Below are positions 7,912-17,424 of a DNA stretch of 64,000 nt, one piece after another. The DNA is from Bradyrhizobium sp. dw_78 (lineage in GTDB: Bacteria; Pseudomonadota; Alphaproteobacteria; Rhizobiales; Xanthobacteraceae). The stretch spans positions 1 to 64,000 of the forward strand of contig NZ_JAAVUS010000007.1 in assembly GCF_018449525.1 (NCBI RefSeq). Direction: 5' to 3'. The translations under genes were made by a program, and so were the position numbers. Every line of letters starts with the position of its first letter. The stretch's first letter is position 1. Below the pieces are notes generated by a model, which saw nothing but the letters and a program-made list of their open reading frames with translations, searched no databases and was not told the origin of the DNA.

Positions 7912-8388
7912 TCAGCGGGTCAATTCGACCGCGGCGGTCGCGTAGAGCTCGATGCATTCGGGAGTCCTCACCCCCTCGATCACCTTCAGATCCCATCCGG
8001 TCATTTCGGCGAAACGCTCGACCGTATAATCATTGAAATTGAAAGCGATCTTGGCGAGTTGCTTGATGTCCCGGTTGCGCGCGCCGAGCACCAGCGTGTT
8101 GATGCCGCCGTTGAGGATGGCGCCGAGACACATCGGGCACGGCTCGCAGGTCGCATAGAAGGTGCAATCCGGCAGGGTCCGCCGCCCGAGTTTCTGGGTG
8201 GCGTATTTGACGGCAAGGGTCTCCGAATGGGCGGTGGCATCGCAGGCCGACACTTTGAGGCTGCGGCTCCTGACCACGACTTCGCCGTTCAGCGCCACCA
8301 CCGCTCCGAACGGCTGTTCGCCTTGTGCCGCGCCGGCCCTGGCTTCCTCGATGGCAATCGCCATCAGGCGATCATGCTCGGCTGCCAT
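7912..8388 (-). CDS. Nucleoside/cytosine deaminase-like zinc hydrolase
   Basis: 158 residues of the cytidine deaminase-like fold. Zinc ligands and catalytic Glu are visible as TAHSE (His 54, Glu 56) and CEPCPMC (Cys 84 and 87). Family members include guanine deaminase, cytosine deaminase and TadA. The absence of TadA-type features and the catabolic operon argue for a small heterocycle or amidine substrate. The start was set at ATG 8388 because GGAG lies 6 nt upstream; ATGs at 8403 and 8415 are possible. It sits between the importer genes and the ThDP enzyme genes. Confidence 0.82.
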   Translation of the reverse strand: MAAEHDRLMAIAIEEARAGAAQGEQPFGAVVALNGEVVVRSRSLKVSACDATAHSETLAVKYATQKLGRRTLPDCTFYATCEPCPMCLGAILNGGINTLVLGARNRDIKQLAKIAFNFNDYTVERFAEMTGWDLKVIEGVRTPECIELYATAAVELTR

Positions 8389-8439
8389 GTTGTTCTCCGT
8401 CATTTTGCTTTCCATCCCGTCGTGAAATGAGCGCTTCGA

Positions 8440-9468
8440 TCAATGGGCCGGCGGCAGAATGCGATCGGCCTTGGAGGGCAGGAAAGCGCGGCTGAAGACT
8501 TCGTCCATCGCAGGCGTGCGGGGCAGCGCATAGGCGTCCGCGACCGTCTTGATCGCAGCCTGCAGCCGGCCGTCATCGAGGTCGCCGAGCCCGAGCCGTG
8601 CCACTTCATCGGTCCGCAATTGCTGGTTCACGGTATAGACCAGCCGCTGTTTCTCGAGATCGACATTGGTCAGCGGCTCGACTTTCTTTAGCGTCGCGAT
8701 GCCTTCGTCCGGATCGGCTGCAACCTCGAGGATGGCACGGTTCAGGGCCTTGACCAGGCCACGCACCGCTTCGGGATTCTCCTTCAGCAGTTTCTGCGAA
8801 ACCAGGATGCCGTTGGAATAGAGATCAAGCCCGTTCTCGCTATAGAAGAACCATCGGAAGTCCGTCTCCGGCGATTTCTTCATCGCCAGAAAGTTCATGT
8901 AGCTGGTCGGCGCGAACTGCGCGATCGCATCGGCCTGGCCGTTGACCAGAAGCTGTTCGATCAGATTGGGCGCGGCGTTCAAAACCTTGACCTTGCCGGC
9001 ATCGACGCCATTCTTGAGCGCGAGCGGCTTGAACATGCGCTCGGTCGCCGACCCCGCCGGAGCCGCCAGCGTGTGGCCTTCCATGTCCTTCAGGGTCTTG
9101 ATCGGACCGTCCGCCTTGACGATCAAAGCGTAGGGCGCACGGTTGTAGAGCATGTACACCATCAGGGGCTGCTCACCCTGACGCTGCGCCGCGTTCTGGA
9201 TGACGGCGTTGATATCGCCAAATCCGGCATCGTAGGCGCCGGTCATGATGTGACTCACGGCAGCGGCCGATCCGTCACCCTGGTCGATGGTGACATCGAG
9301 ACCTTCGGCGGCGAAGTAGCCCTTGTCGCGTGCGACATAGAACCAGGCGCCCGGCCCCTGCGCCTTCCAGTCCAGGATAAAACGGATCTTGACCGGCTCG
9401 GCATTCGCCACGCCTGAAATCGCCGCGACGGCGAGGCAAGCCAAAGCCCAAACGAACAGGCGCTTCAT
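8440..9468 (-). CDS. ABC transporter substrate-binding protein, NMT1/THI5/TauA type
   Basis: 342 residues with a signal peptide (MKRLFVWALACLAVAAISG, cleavage near ANA-E) and the periplasmic NMT1/SsuA-like fold. KIRFILDWKAQGPGAWFYVA and DKGYFAAEGLDVTI near the start and the GYDAGFGDINA-like segment are typical. Such proteins bind pyrimidines, sulfonates, taurine or aromatic acids. Start ATG 9468 begins the signal peptide. It follows the permease gene by 46 bp. The ligand may be the substrate of the deaminase and decarboxylase encoded downstream. Confidence 0.87.
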   Translation of the reverse strand: MKRLFVWALACLAVAAISGVANAEPVKIRFILDWKAQGPGAWFYVARDKGYFAAEGLDVTIDQGDGSAAAVSHIMTGAYDAGFGDINAVIQNAAQRQGEQPLMVYMLYNRAPYALIVKADGPIKTLKDMEGHTLAAPAGSATERMFKPLALKNGVDAGKVKVLNAAPNLIEQLLVNGQADAIAQFAPTSYMNFLAMKKSPETDFRWFFYSENGLDLYSNGILVSQKLLKENPEAVRGLVKALNRAILEVAADPDEGIATLKKVEPLTNVDLEKQRLVYTVNQQLRTDEVARLGLGDLDDGRLQAAIKTVADAYALPRTPAMDEVFSRAFLPSKADRILPPAH

Positions 9469-9514
9469 TCGGAATACTCCATGCTGGTCGGAAACGAGGA
9501 TGATGAGGGGAACA

Positions 9515-10279
9515 TCAGGCAACCGCGCTCTTGCGGGTAGCCCAACCGGTGAAGCGCGCCTCGGCAAAGGAGAACAGGCCGTACAGCGCAATGCCGGTGA
9601 TCGAGATCAGGGCAAGGCCCGCGAACAGCAGCGCGACGTCGAAATTGGCGGACGCCACCATCATGACGGTGCCGATACCGTAGTTCGAGGCGATCGTTTC
9701 CGATGTGATCGAGCCGATGAAGGCCACCGTGATGGCGACCTTGAGCGAGGCGAATAAATAGGGAAGCGTGCGGGGCAAAGCCACGTTCCATAGGATGTCG
9801 CGGCGGCTGGCGCCCAGCGCGCGCAGCACGTCCTCGAGTTCGGGTTCGCTGGTCGAGATGCCGGTCGCGACATTCACCACCACCGGAAAGATCGACAGCG
9901 AAAGCGCGGTCAGGATCGCCGGGATCGTGCCGGCGCCGAACCAGATCACGAAGATCGGAATGATCGCCACCTTCGGCACCGACGAGAACCCGATCAGCAG
10001 CGGATACAGCGTATCGTAGGCAAGCCGTGAACTGCCGACCATAACGCCGATCACCACACCGGCCAGCACGCCGAAGGTAAAGCCCGCCAGCGTGCTGGCA
10101 ATGGTCTGAATGAGATGAGGCCAGAGATCGGGGAAGCGCTCAATCAGCGTCACCAGGATCTGGCTCGGCAGCGGCAGCACGAGGTCGCTGACGTGCAATA
10201 GACGGCAGAGCAATTCCCAGGCCCCGAAGAAGCCGAGGATGACGGCAGTGGCGGACAAGACCCGAGTGATGCGTGCCAT
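9515..10279 (-). CDS. ABC transporter permease (SsuC/TauC type)
   Basis: 254 residues with six predicted membrane helices and the binding-protein-dependent permease signature EDVLRALGASRRDILWNVAL (about residues 152-171), which contacts the ATPase. It is encoded 3 bp after the ATPase gene and 46 bp before the binding-protein gene, completing a three-part importer. Confidence 0.9.
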   Translation of the reverse strand: MARITRVLSATAVILGFFGAWELLCRLLHVSDLVLPLPSQILVTLIERFPDLWPHLIQTIASTLAGFTFGVLAGVVIGVMVGSSRLAYDTLYPLLIGFSSVPKVAIIPIFVIWFGAGTIPAILTALSLSIFPVVVNVATGISTSEPELEDVLRALGASRRDILWNVALPRTLPYLFASLKVAITVAFIGSITSETIASNYGIGTVMMVASANFDVALLFAGLALISITGIALYGLFSFAEARFTGWATRKSAVA

Positions 10280-10282
10280 GAT

Positions 10283-11158
10283 TCAGGCGCTCCCGCCGGA
10301 GGTCTGAACCGGAACGATCAACTCGCGCATCCGCTTTCCGAGCGCGATGAATTCGGGCTCATAGGTGGTCTCGAGTGTTCTCGGATAGGCAAACGGAACC
10401 GGCGTGTCGCTGATGATTCGTCCGGGTCGCGCGCTCATCACGCAAATCCGCGACCCCAGATAGGCGGCTTCCCGCAGATCGTGCGTCACCAAGAGCACCG
10501 TCGGGCGCTTGTCGAGCCACAGCGCCTGCAACGTGCCCCAGAGCTCCTCCCGGGTAAACTGGTCCAGCGCGCCAAAGGGTTCATCGAGCAACAGCAGTTG
10601 CGGATCATGCACCAGCGCCCGGCAGAGATTGGCGCGCTGAAGCATGCCGCCCGACAATTGCCACGGAAAATGATCGGCAAAATCGCTTAGGCCCACTTGC
10701 GCCAGCAGGGCGCGAACACGGTCGCGAAACTCGCCCTTGCGCTTGCGGCGATAATCCGCCCGGAATGGCGGCACGATCTTGAGCGGCAGCATCACGTTTC
10801 GCTCGACCGTCAGCCACGGCATCATGCTGGCGTTCTGAAACGCCATGCCGATCCGCAGCGCCTTGACCCCGACCTCCCGGCCTCCGACCACCACGACGCC
10901 GTTGGTCGGGCGAACGAGGCCGCTGACCAGCCGCAGGATGGTCGACTTGCCGCAGCCGGAAGGTCCGACAAACGAAATGAACTCGCCTTTACGTACATCC
11001 AGCGTGGTTTCGCCTAGCGCCGTCGTGCCGCTGCGGCCCTGCCCGAACCGAACCGAGACCGCTTCGAGCTCGATCACCTTGCTGGGCTGTTCCGCGGAAG
11101 TCGCGGATCGGCCGGCCTCGACGGCAAATTTCGATTCTGATTGCACCGATTGGTCCAT
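10283..11158 (-). CDS. ABC transporter ATP-binding protein (SsuB/TauB type)
   Basis: 291 residues with a complete nucleotide-binding domain: Walker A GPSGCGKST, Q-loop region AFQNASMMPW, signature LSGGMLQRA, Walker B LLLLDEPFGALD and the switch VTHDLREA. ATG 11158 was chosen; upstream codons in the open frame have no family likeness. It is the first gene of the importer/deaminase/decarboxylase operon. The LysR gene lies 264 bp upstream on the same strand, with a repeat element between. Confidence 0.9.
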   Translation of the reverse strand: MDQSVQSESKFAVEAGRSATSAEQPSKVIELEAVSVRFGQGRSGTTALGETTLDVRKGEFISFVGPSGCGKSTILRLVSGLVRPTNGVVVVGGREVGVKALRIGMAFQNASMMPWLTVERNVMLPLKIVPPFRADYRRKRKGEFRDRVRALLAQVGLSDFADHFPWQLSGGMLQRANLCRALVHDPQLLLLDEPFGALDQFTREELWGTLQALWLDKRPTVLLVTHDLREAAYLGSRICVMSARPGRIISDTPVPFAYPRTLETTYEPEFIALGKRMRELIVPVQTSGGSA

Positions 11159-11287
11159 TGCGTTCGCTCGCGGGTCGCGGCTTGCGCGTGCAATGGACGG
11201 GCCACTATCCGAGCGGCGCGCCGGGCGATTGCCGGGACGACGGCGCTGAAACTGTACGGCTTCCCGAGAATGCATCCACCGATCCTG

Positions 11288-11331
11288 AGAGCGGAATCTT
11301 TTCGGAAAACCGGTTCTCCGGATCGCGCTCT
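11288..11331. repeat. Short copy of the intergenic palindromic repeat
   Basis: AGAGCGGAATCTTTTCGG opens and CCGGATCGCGCTCT closes the element, with the inner CGGAAAACCGGTTCTCCG. It matches the core of the element at 3853-3901 and lies between the LysR gene and the importer ATPase gene. Confidence 0.7.
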
Positions 11332-11422
11332 GGCAAGCGGACCGTAGCGGCACGAAACCGTTCCAGATAGCCGCTAAATCATGATCGAGATGTTCTCAAA
11401 AATGCAACAAGTAAACGGTCTG

Positions 11423-12346
11423 TCACTGGCCGTCGAGCTGGCCGATCGCGGCGCTCAACAGTTTCGACAGCAGAGCCGGCGGCTCGGTCGGGAAGGTCTT
11501 GGCGCGCGACGCCAGCAACAGCCGTCGCGGACGCAGGGCCGGATCGCGCAGCGGCACAAATAGAAGCTCGCCGCGCAACAACTCGCTTTCGACGCCGACC
11601 CTGGTCTGGAAAGCCACGCCCAGTTTGGCCGTCACGCATTTGGCCATGAAATCGATCGAGTTGGTCACTGCCCGGGGATCGAATTCGATATGGCTGTCGA
11701 GCAGCGCCCCCTCGATCGACGACCGCAACGCCAGCGTCGCATCGGATAAAAACACACGCTCGCCCGCAAAATCATTCAACCGGACCTCGCGGCGCCCGGC
11801 CAGCGGATGGGCTGGCCACAACAGCGCGCCGAGCGACAGGCTCGCGCCGGCAAGCCGCTGGGTGCCCCGCGGTACGCGGGTATCGAATGCAATGCCGAGT
11901 TCGGTTTCACCCTCGGCGACCAATCGCAAGGCTTCGCTGGAGCCGACGGTCCTAACTTCGACCGCGACATTGGGAAGACGCTTCCAGAATTCGGCCAATA
12001 TCCGCGGTAGCAGCCCCCGCGTCACGCTTTCCACCGTGGAGACCCCGATCTTGCCGCGCCGCAGGCCGGTGAGATCGTTGATGATGGCGCAGGCCTGGTT
12101 GAGTTCGGAGGCGCTCGCCCGGGCGTGATAAACCAGTATCTCTCCGGCGCTGGTCAGCTTGAGGCGCTGGCGGACCCGTTCGAACAGCGGCAGTCCGAGC
12201 GTGGCTTCCAGCGCCTGAACGGTCCGGCTGATCGCCGACGGGGCGACATTGAGGACCTGAGCCGCGCCCCGGATCGAACCGAGCTGGGCCACGGTCTGGA
12301 AATAATGCAGCCGCGCCGAAACCAGACCGAGCCGTTGCGCATCCAT
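11423..12346 (-). CDS. LysR-family transcriptional regulator
   Basis: 307 residues. The N-terminal winged helix is clear: LHYFQTVAQLGSIRGAAQVL then APSAISRTVQALEATLGLPL (about residues 13-51). The effector domain follows (GKIGVSTVESVTRGLLPRIL). It lies upstream of the importer/deaminase operon in the same direction, so it is a plausible local regulator rather than the classic divergent arrangement. The 249 bp upstream (12347-12595), up to the livF stop, holds no gene I can support. Confidence 0.88.
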   Translation of the reverse strand: MDAQRLGLVSARLHYFQTVAQLGSIRGAAQVLNVAPSAISRTVQALEATLGLPLFERVRQRLKLTSAGEILVYHARASASELNQACAIINDLTGLRRGKIGVSTVESVTRGLLPRILAEFWKRLPNVAVEVRTVGSSEALRLVAEGETELGIAFDTRVPRGTQRLAGASLSLGALLWPAHPLAGRREVRLNDFAGERVFLSDATLALRSSIEGALLDSHIEFDPRAVTNSIDFMAKCVTAKLGVAFQTRVGVESELLRGELLFVPLRDPALRPRRLLLASRAKTFPTEPPALLSKLLSAAIGQLDGQ

Positions 12347-12595
12347 CGACGCTCTCCTGTCAAAGCCGCCGTCGGACGGATGCAGCTTCTTACGCTAATC
12401 GCTGCGGATTATAGCGCAGGCGCATGCCCGGTCGTTGCCTAAATCTCAACGAGAAGGATCAAAAAATACGCTGAATGAGAACAAGTCCGCCTCGCCGCGA
12501 GGCAAAGCTTGCCGCAAGAAATCTTCAGTGCTGTCCGGATATCGAAAAGAAAAAGGGGACGGTCGGGACCGCGCGCACGGGCCGGCCCGAACCCC

Positions 12596-13300
12596 TCAGA
12601 CGCCGACGCCGAGAAAGTCCCGCATCAGGCCCGGATTGGCGGAAAGATCGGCCGGGGTGCCTTCGAACACGACATGGCCGTTGTTGAGGCCGTAGACGCG
12701 GTTGGCGAAGCTCAGCGCCGCCGTGACATTCTGCTCGACCACGATCATGGTGCGGCCCTCGGCGGCCAGGTTGCGGGCGACTTCGACGAGATCGCGCACG
12801 ATCAGCGGTGCGAGGCCTTCAAACGGCTCGTCGAGCAGAATGATGCGGGCATCGCGGATCAGCGCGCGGGCGATCGCCAGCATCTGCTGTTCGCCGCCGG
12901 ACAGGGTGCGGCCCGCCGATTTGCGCCGCTCCTTGAGTCGCGGAAACACTTGGTAGATCCGGTCAAACGGCCAGGCATTCGGTGCGGTCAGCGCGGCGAC
13001 GCGCAGATTCTCCTCGACCGTCAGGCCGCCGAAGATGGCGCGCTCCTCCGGAACGAGCTGCACGCCCATGCCCGCGATGGCCGACGGCGGCAACCCGCCG
13101 ATCGATTTTCCGTCGAACCGGATCTGGCCGCTCCTCGGCGCCAGCACCCCCATGATCGAGCGCAGCGTCGTGGTCTTGCCCGCGCCGTTACGGCCCAGCA
13201 GCGCCACCACCTCGCCCTGCTTGACCCGGAGCGACAGGTCGAACAGCACGTGGGAATCGCCGTACAGCGTGTTGATCCGGTCGACTTCAAGCAGGCTCAT
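12596..13300 (-). CDS. livF: Branched-chain/amide-type ABC transporter ATPase LivF
   Basis: 234 residues. Walker A GRNGAGKTT, signature LSGGEQQMLAIARAL, Walker B ARIILLDEPFEGLAP and an EQNV switch are all present, in the short LivF form. ATG 13300 gives MSLLEVDRINTLYG, the standard LivF start, and overlaps the end of the LivM-LivG gene by 14 bp. It is the last gene of the nitrilase/importer operon. Confidence 0.92.
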   Translation of the reverse strand: MSLLEVDRINTLYGDSHVLFDLSLRVKQGEVVALLGRNGAGKTTTLRSIMGVLAPRSGQIRFDGKSIGGLPPSAIAGMGVQLVPEERAIFGGLTVEENLRVAALTAPNAWPFDRIYQVFPRLKERRKSAGRTLSGGEQQMLAIARALIRDARIILLDEPFEGLAPLIVRDLVEVARNLAAEGRTMIVVEQNVTAALSFANRVYGLNNGHVVFEGTPADLSANPGLMRDFLGVGV

Positions 13301-15167
13301 GCGCGTGCAGCCCCCCGAGATAGGCATCCTGAACCGCCTGGTTGCGCCGGATCTCATCGGGCGAACCGTCCGCCAGCAGCCGGCCTTCGTAGAGCACAGT
13401 GATGCGCTCGGCCAGGCCGAAGATCGCGTCGAGGTCGTGTTCGACGATCACGATGGTGCGCGTGCGCGCGATATCGCGAATGAAAGCGCAGGTGGCAACG
13501 CGCTCGTGCGGGCTCATGCCCGCGAGCGGCTCGTCGAGCAGCAGCACGTTCGGGCTGGTAGCGAGCGCCATGCCGATTTCGAGCCGCCGCTTTTCGCCAT
13601 AGGCCAGGATATGTACCGCCGTATCGGCACGCTCGGCCAGATCGAGCAGCTTCAGAATGGCATCGACCTGCTGCTCCACCTCGGGCAGACTGTCGGCCGG
13701 CCGCAACAAATCGAGACGCAGCGGCCCACGGCGGCGCGCCAGCGCCGCGATGCGCAAATTGCTCCGCACCGGCAGATTCAGAAACAGCTGGTTGAGCTGG
13801 TTGCTCTTGGCGATTCCGAGTTGCGCGGCGCGGCTGACGCCGGCTCCGGTCACCCTGTCTCCGAACAGCAGCACCTCGCCGGAGGACGGTGAGACCTCGT
13901 CGAGCAGCATCTTGAACAATGTGCTCTTGCCGGCGCCGTTAGGACCGATCACCGCATGGATCGAACCGCGCCGCACCTTGAAGGAGACGCCATCGACGGC
14001 CTTGAGCCCGCCATAGTGGCGCGCTAGCGACCGCGCTTCGAGCGCGATATCGCTGTTGCCGGTCGCAGGCGCGGCAAGCGGCAGCGTGACGTCAACGGCT
14101 TGGTGTTCAGGCTCGACCGCAACGCCGTCGCCCGTCGCCTCGATCGCCGCCGTTCTGGCCTCCGCCGCACGCAAGGCGGCGAGATCGCGCCGCTCGTTCC
14201 ACCAATGAAATATCTCGCCACAGATGCCGCGGCGCAGCCCGATCACTAGCACGATGAAAGCGATGCCGAGAACAAGCTTCCACAGCGTGGCAAGGCCCGG
14301 AATCAGTTGCAGATTATCGCGCAACCACAGCCAGACGGCGGCGCCGACCGCCGGCCCGATCAGCGTGCCCGCACCGCCGACGATGGTCTGAACGACGAGC
14401 TGCCCGGAGGTCTCCAGCGAAAAGGCGTCGGGCGGCATGTAGCTTTGAAACGAGCCGAGCAGGCCGCCGGCAAGCCCGGCATAGAGCGCCGCGATGACGA
14501 AGGCCGCCAATTTGTAGGCCGGAACGTTGTGGCCGAGCATGGCGACGCGGCCGGTGTTCTGCTTGATCGCCTTCAGCACCGCGCCGACCGGCGAACGGAC
14601 GATACGGCGGGCCAGCACGTAACCGATGAAGAAGATGCCGGCGAACAGCACATACATCGGCATTCCCGCGCTGATGCGGATGGCGTGCTGGCCGAAGCCG
14701 ATCACGGGCACCGGAACGCCGGGCAGGCCGTTTTCGCCGCCGGTATATTTCGACAGCGGCGAGTTCTCGACGAAATACGCCATCTGGCCGAACGCCAGTG
14801 TGATCATGGTGAAATAAATGCCGATCCGGCGCACCGCGAGCCAGCCGACCATAAGCCCGAAGACGCCCGCGGCGAGCGTCCCCGCCGCCAGCGCCAGCCA
14901 TACGCTGCCGAGTGTGCCGGAGACCAAAAGATAGGCCGTGACAAAACCACCGGCGCCGTAAAACGCGGCCTGACCGAACGACAACAAGCCGGTCAGCCCG
15001 AACAGGATATCGAAGCCGAGGCCGATCAGGCCCCAGTTCAGGACTCGCGTCAGCAGATCGGTGGAAAAGCCGGCATGCGGCAGCACGACGGGTGCCGCGA
15101 CCAGCGTGACGAGGACGGCGAATTCGGGAAGACAGGCCCGCAATCCCCCCGGTCGAACGCGCTTCAT
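13287..15167 (-). CDS. LivM-LivG fusion: permease plus ATPase of a branched-chain/amide ABC importer
   Basis: One 626-residue protein with two domains. Residues about 20-330 are a LivM permease with about nine membrane helices and the GLTGLLSFGQAAFYGAGGF signature. After a linker of roughly 50 residues, residues about 375-626 are a LivG ATPase: Walker A GPNGAGKST, signature LAYGEKRRLEIGMAL and LLLDEPLAGMSP. Most species encode these as two proteins, although fused forms are known. Start ATG 15167 overlaps the livH stop by 4 bp. It is part of the importer behind the nitrilase gene. Confidence 0.92.
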   Translation of the reverse strand: MKRVRPGGLRACLPEFAVLVTLVAAPVVLPHAGFSTDLLTRVLNWGLIGLGFDILFGLTGLLSFGQAAFYGAGGFVTAYLLVSGTLGSVWLALAAGTLAAGVFGLMVGWLAVRRIGIYFTMITLAFGQMAYFVENSPLSKYTGGENGLPGVPVPVIGFGQHAIRISAGMPMYVLFAGIFFIGYVLARRIVRSPVGAVLKAIKQNTGRVAMLGHNVPAYKLAAFVIAALYAGLAGGLLGSFQSYMPPDAFSLETSGQLVVQTIVGGAGTLIGPAVGAAVWLWLRDNLQLIPGLATLWKLVLGIAFIVLVIGLRRGICGEIFHWWNERRDLAALRAAEARTAAIEATGDGVAVEPEHQAVDVTLPLAAPATGNSDIALEARSLARHYGGLKAVDGVSFKVRRGSIHAVIGPNGAGKSTLFKMLLDEVSPSSGEVLLFGDRVTGAGVSRAAQLGIAKSNQLNQLFLNLPVRSNLRIAALARRRGPLRLDLLRPADSLPEVEQQVDAILKLLDLAERADTAVHILAYGEKRRLEIGMALATSPNVLLLDEPLAGMSPHERVATCAFIRDIARTRTIVIVEHDLDAIFGLAERITVLYEGRLLADGSPDEIRRNQAVQDAYLGGLHAHEPA

Positions 15168-16042
15168 ACCCGGCCTTCCGAACCGAACAGCCCCTGCGGG
15201 CGCAGCACCAGCAACAGCGCCATCAGTGCATACAGCATCACTTCGGAATAAGAGGAGTTGAACGCGCTGGTCAGGCTGATGATCTCGCCGGCGATCAGGC
15301 CGCCGACCACCGCGCCGGGGAATGAGCCAAGACCGCCCAGCACGATCACCACAAAGGACTGCGCCATGAAGTTCGCGCCCATGTCGGGCGTCACCGCGAC
15401 GACCGGCGCGTACAGCATGCCGGCGAGGCCAACCGCGACCACGCCGACCGCGAACACCAGCAGGAAGGCGCGCCGGACGTTGATGCCGAGGATGCCGACC
15501 ATTGCCGGATTTTCGATCCCGGCGCGGACGACGAGTCCCACCGAGGTGCGATACAGCACAAGATAGAGGCCGAGCAGCAGCATCGCGATGATCGCGATCA
15601 GCTGCAAACGATAGGTCGGATAGATCAGGAAACCAAGCTGGGTCGCGCCCCGCCCCCAGGACGGCACCGGGACGCGCTGGGCGTTGCCGCCGAAGGCCGC
15701 GCGGAGGCACTCCACCAGCACGATGCCGATGCCGTAGGTGACCAGGATCTGATCCTCGTCGGGCCGGTCGTAAAATAGCCGGATGATGACCCGCTCGAGC
15801 AGGATTCCGAGCAGCAGCATGACGCCGCAGCAGCCGAGCAGCGCCAATACAAAGGATGAAGTGTATTGCAGGATGACGAAGGCGACATAGGCGCCCACGG
15901 CGAACAAGGCGCCGTGGGCGAAATTGAGCACCCCGAGCGTGCCGAGGATGATTGTCAGCCCGCTGCTGACCAGCGCCAGCAGCGCGCCAAGTGCCAGGCC
16001 ATTGAAGGCCTGCGAGACCAAAGCGGGCCAGCTCGGCATCAC
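15164..16042 (-). CDS. livH: Branched-chain/amide-type ABC permease LivH
   Basis: 292 residues, about eight membrane helices. LALGALLALVSSGLTIILG and GVLNFAHGALFAVGAYV near the N-terminus and the GIENPAMVGILGINV loop are the LivH hallmarks. The start is GTG 16042 or ATG 16039, directly adjacent codons; 5 bp separate it from the binding-protein gene. It pairs with the LivM half of the next protein. Confidence 0.92.
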   Translation of the reverse strand: MMPSWPALVSQAFNGLALGALLALVSSGLTIILGTLGVLNFAHGALFAVGAYVAFVILQYTSSFVLALLGCCGVMLLLGILLERVIIRLFYDRPDEDQILVTYGIGIVLVECLRAAFGGNAQRVPVPSWGRGATQLGFLIYPTYRLQLIAIIAMLLLGLYLVLYRTSVGLVVRAGIENPAMVGILGINVRRAFLLVFAVGVVAVGLAGMLYAPVVAVTPDMGANFMAQSFVVIVLGGLGSFPGAVVGGLIAGEIISLTSAFNSSYSEVMLYALMALLLVLRPQGLFGSEGRV

Positions 16043-16047
16043 CGCGC

Positions 16048-17367
16048 TCAGATATACGGGCCGAGCTTACAGCCGAAAAAGTCCGGCGTGTTCATCACGC
16101 TCTCGCCGTCGACGACATCGACGACCTCGTAGAAATCCTCCGGATTTTTCATCTCCGCGGGCGCCTTGCCGCGAAGGATCGGAATCGGCCGCACCATCTG
16201 ATGGTCCTCGGCACGGAAATAGACCTTGCCGATGGTGGTGTCATAAGGCTGCGCCTTGGAATTCTCCATCGCCTTGATCACATCGACCGGATTGAACGTG
16301 TTGACGCGCTCGACGGTGAGCGCCCAGAGATAGGTCTGCATGTAGGCGATGTGGGCGCCCCAGCGCGGATAGTATTTGTTCTGGGCGACGAAGGTTTCGA
16401 CGAAGGTCTTGGCGAGCGGGTAGCGGTCCTGCAGGCTCCACCAGAAATCGCAACTGCCGTAGACGCCCTGCATCAATTCGGCGCCGAGTTCCTTGTCCTG
16501 GAACGACGACAGGTTGGGGACGACCAGCTTCATGCGCTTCAGCACGCCGAACTGCTCGGCCTGCTTGGTCGAGGCGATGGCGTCGCCGCCGAAGGCGATG
16601 TTGACGAAGACATCGGCACCGCTATTGGCGATGTTCAGGAGCGCCGAGCTGTAATCGGTGGTGCCGAGCGGCACGACCTCCTTGGCGACTTCCTGCCAGC
16701 CCTGCTCCTTGGAAAACTGGGCGAAGCTGTCATAGACGGTGTGGCCATAGGTGTAGTCCGGCACCAGGAAAGCAGCCTTGATATTCTTGCCCAGCGCCTT
16801 GGCCACGACCGGAGCCAGCGCCTTGGCGGCCATGTAGGCGTTCTGCTGTGAGCGGAAGCCGTAGCGCTGGCAATTCTTGCCGGTGATGTCGTTGGAGCCG
16901 GCGATGCCGACCATGTAGAGCACCTTTTCGCGGGAGCCCAGTTCTTCAAGCGCAATGGCGCTGGCGCTTGAGACCGAGCCTGCCAGCATGATCGCCTTGT
17001 CCTGCTGGATGAACTTGGTCGCGCTCTGCACATCGAGGTTCGGCTTGCCCTCGGTGTCCGAGACATTGTAGCGGATCTGGCGGCCGAGCACGCCCTTGCC
17101 TTTCAGGCTCCATGCCCGCGCGACATCGCTGCCGGCGTTGATCTGCGCGATCGCCAGTTCATAGCCGAGCTTGAGGTCGCCGCCGTCGCCCGAGAACACA
17201 CCGGTCAGCGGGATGGTCAGGCCGACGAACACCGAATCCGCGGAGACGCCATCCGGAAACGTGCCGATGCTGGCCGGCGACTGCGCCATGGCGCCGACAC
17301 CTGGAAGCATGAGCCCGGCTGCGGTGCCGGCTCCTCCGAGCAAAAGCTGCCGACGGTCAAATTTCAT
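16048..17367 (-). CDS. Periplasmic binding protein of a branched-chain/amide-type ABC importer (Tat signal)
   Basis: 439 residues of the type I periplasmic-binding fold (Leu/Ile/Val, urea and amide binders). The N-terminus MKFDRRQLLLGGAGTAAG is a twin-arginine signal. VFVGLTIPLTGVFSGDGGDL opens the binding domain. It is encoded 57 bp after the nitrilase gene and just before livH. Given the operon, its ligand may be a nitrile, amide or related nitrogen compound rather than an amino acid. Confidence 0.88.
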   Translation of the reverse strand: MKFDRRQLLLGGAGTAAGLMLPGVGAMAQSPASIGTFPDGVSADSVFVGLTIPLTGVFSGDGGDLKLGYELAIAQINAGSDVARAWSLKGKGVLGRQIRYNVSDTEGKPNLDVQSATKFIQQDKAIMLAGSVSSASAIALEELGSREKVLYMVGIAGSNDITGKNCQRYGFRSQQNAYMAAKALAPVVAKALGKNIKAAFLVPDYTYGHTVYDSFAQFSKEQGWQEVAKEVVPLGTTDYSSALLNIANSGADVFVNIAFGGDAIASTKQAEQFGVLKRMKLVVPNLSSFQDKELGAELMQGVYGSCDFWWSLQDRYPLAKTFVETFVAQNKYYPRWGAHIAYMQTYLWALTVERVNTFNPVDVIKAMENSKAQPYDTTIGKVYFRAEDHQMVRPIPILRGKAPAEMKNPEDFYEVVDVVDGESVMNTPDFFGCKLGPYI

Positions 17368-17424
17368 GACGCACTCCTTATCAGTTCGATCACCACCGGA
17401 ACCAGCCGGTGACTGCGATCGGGG

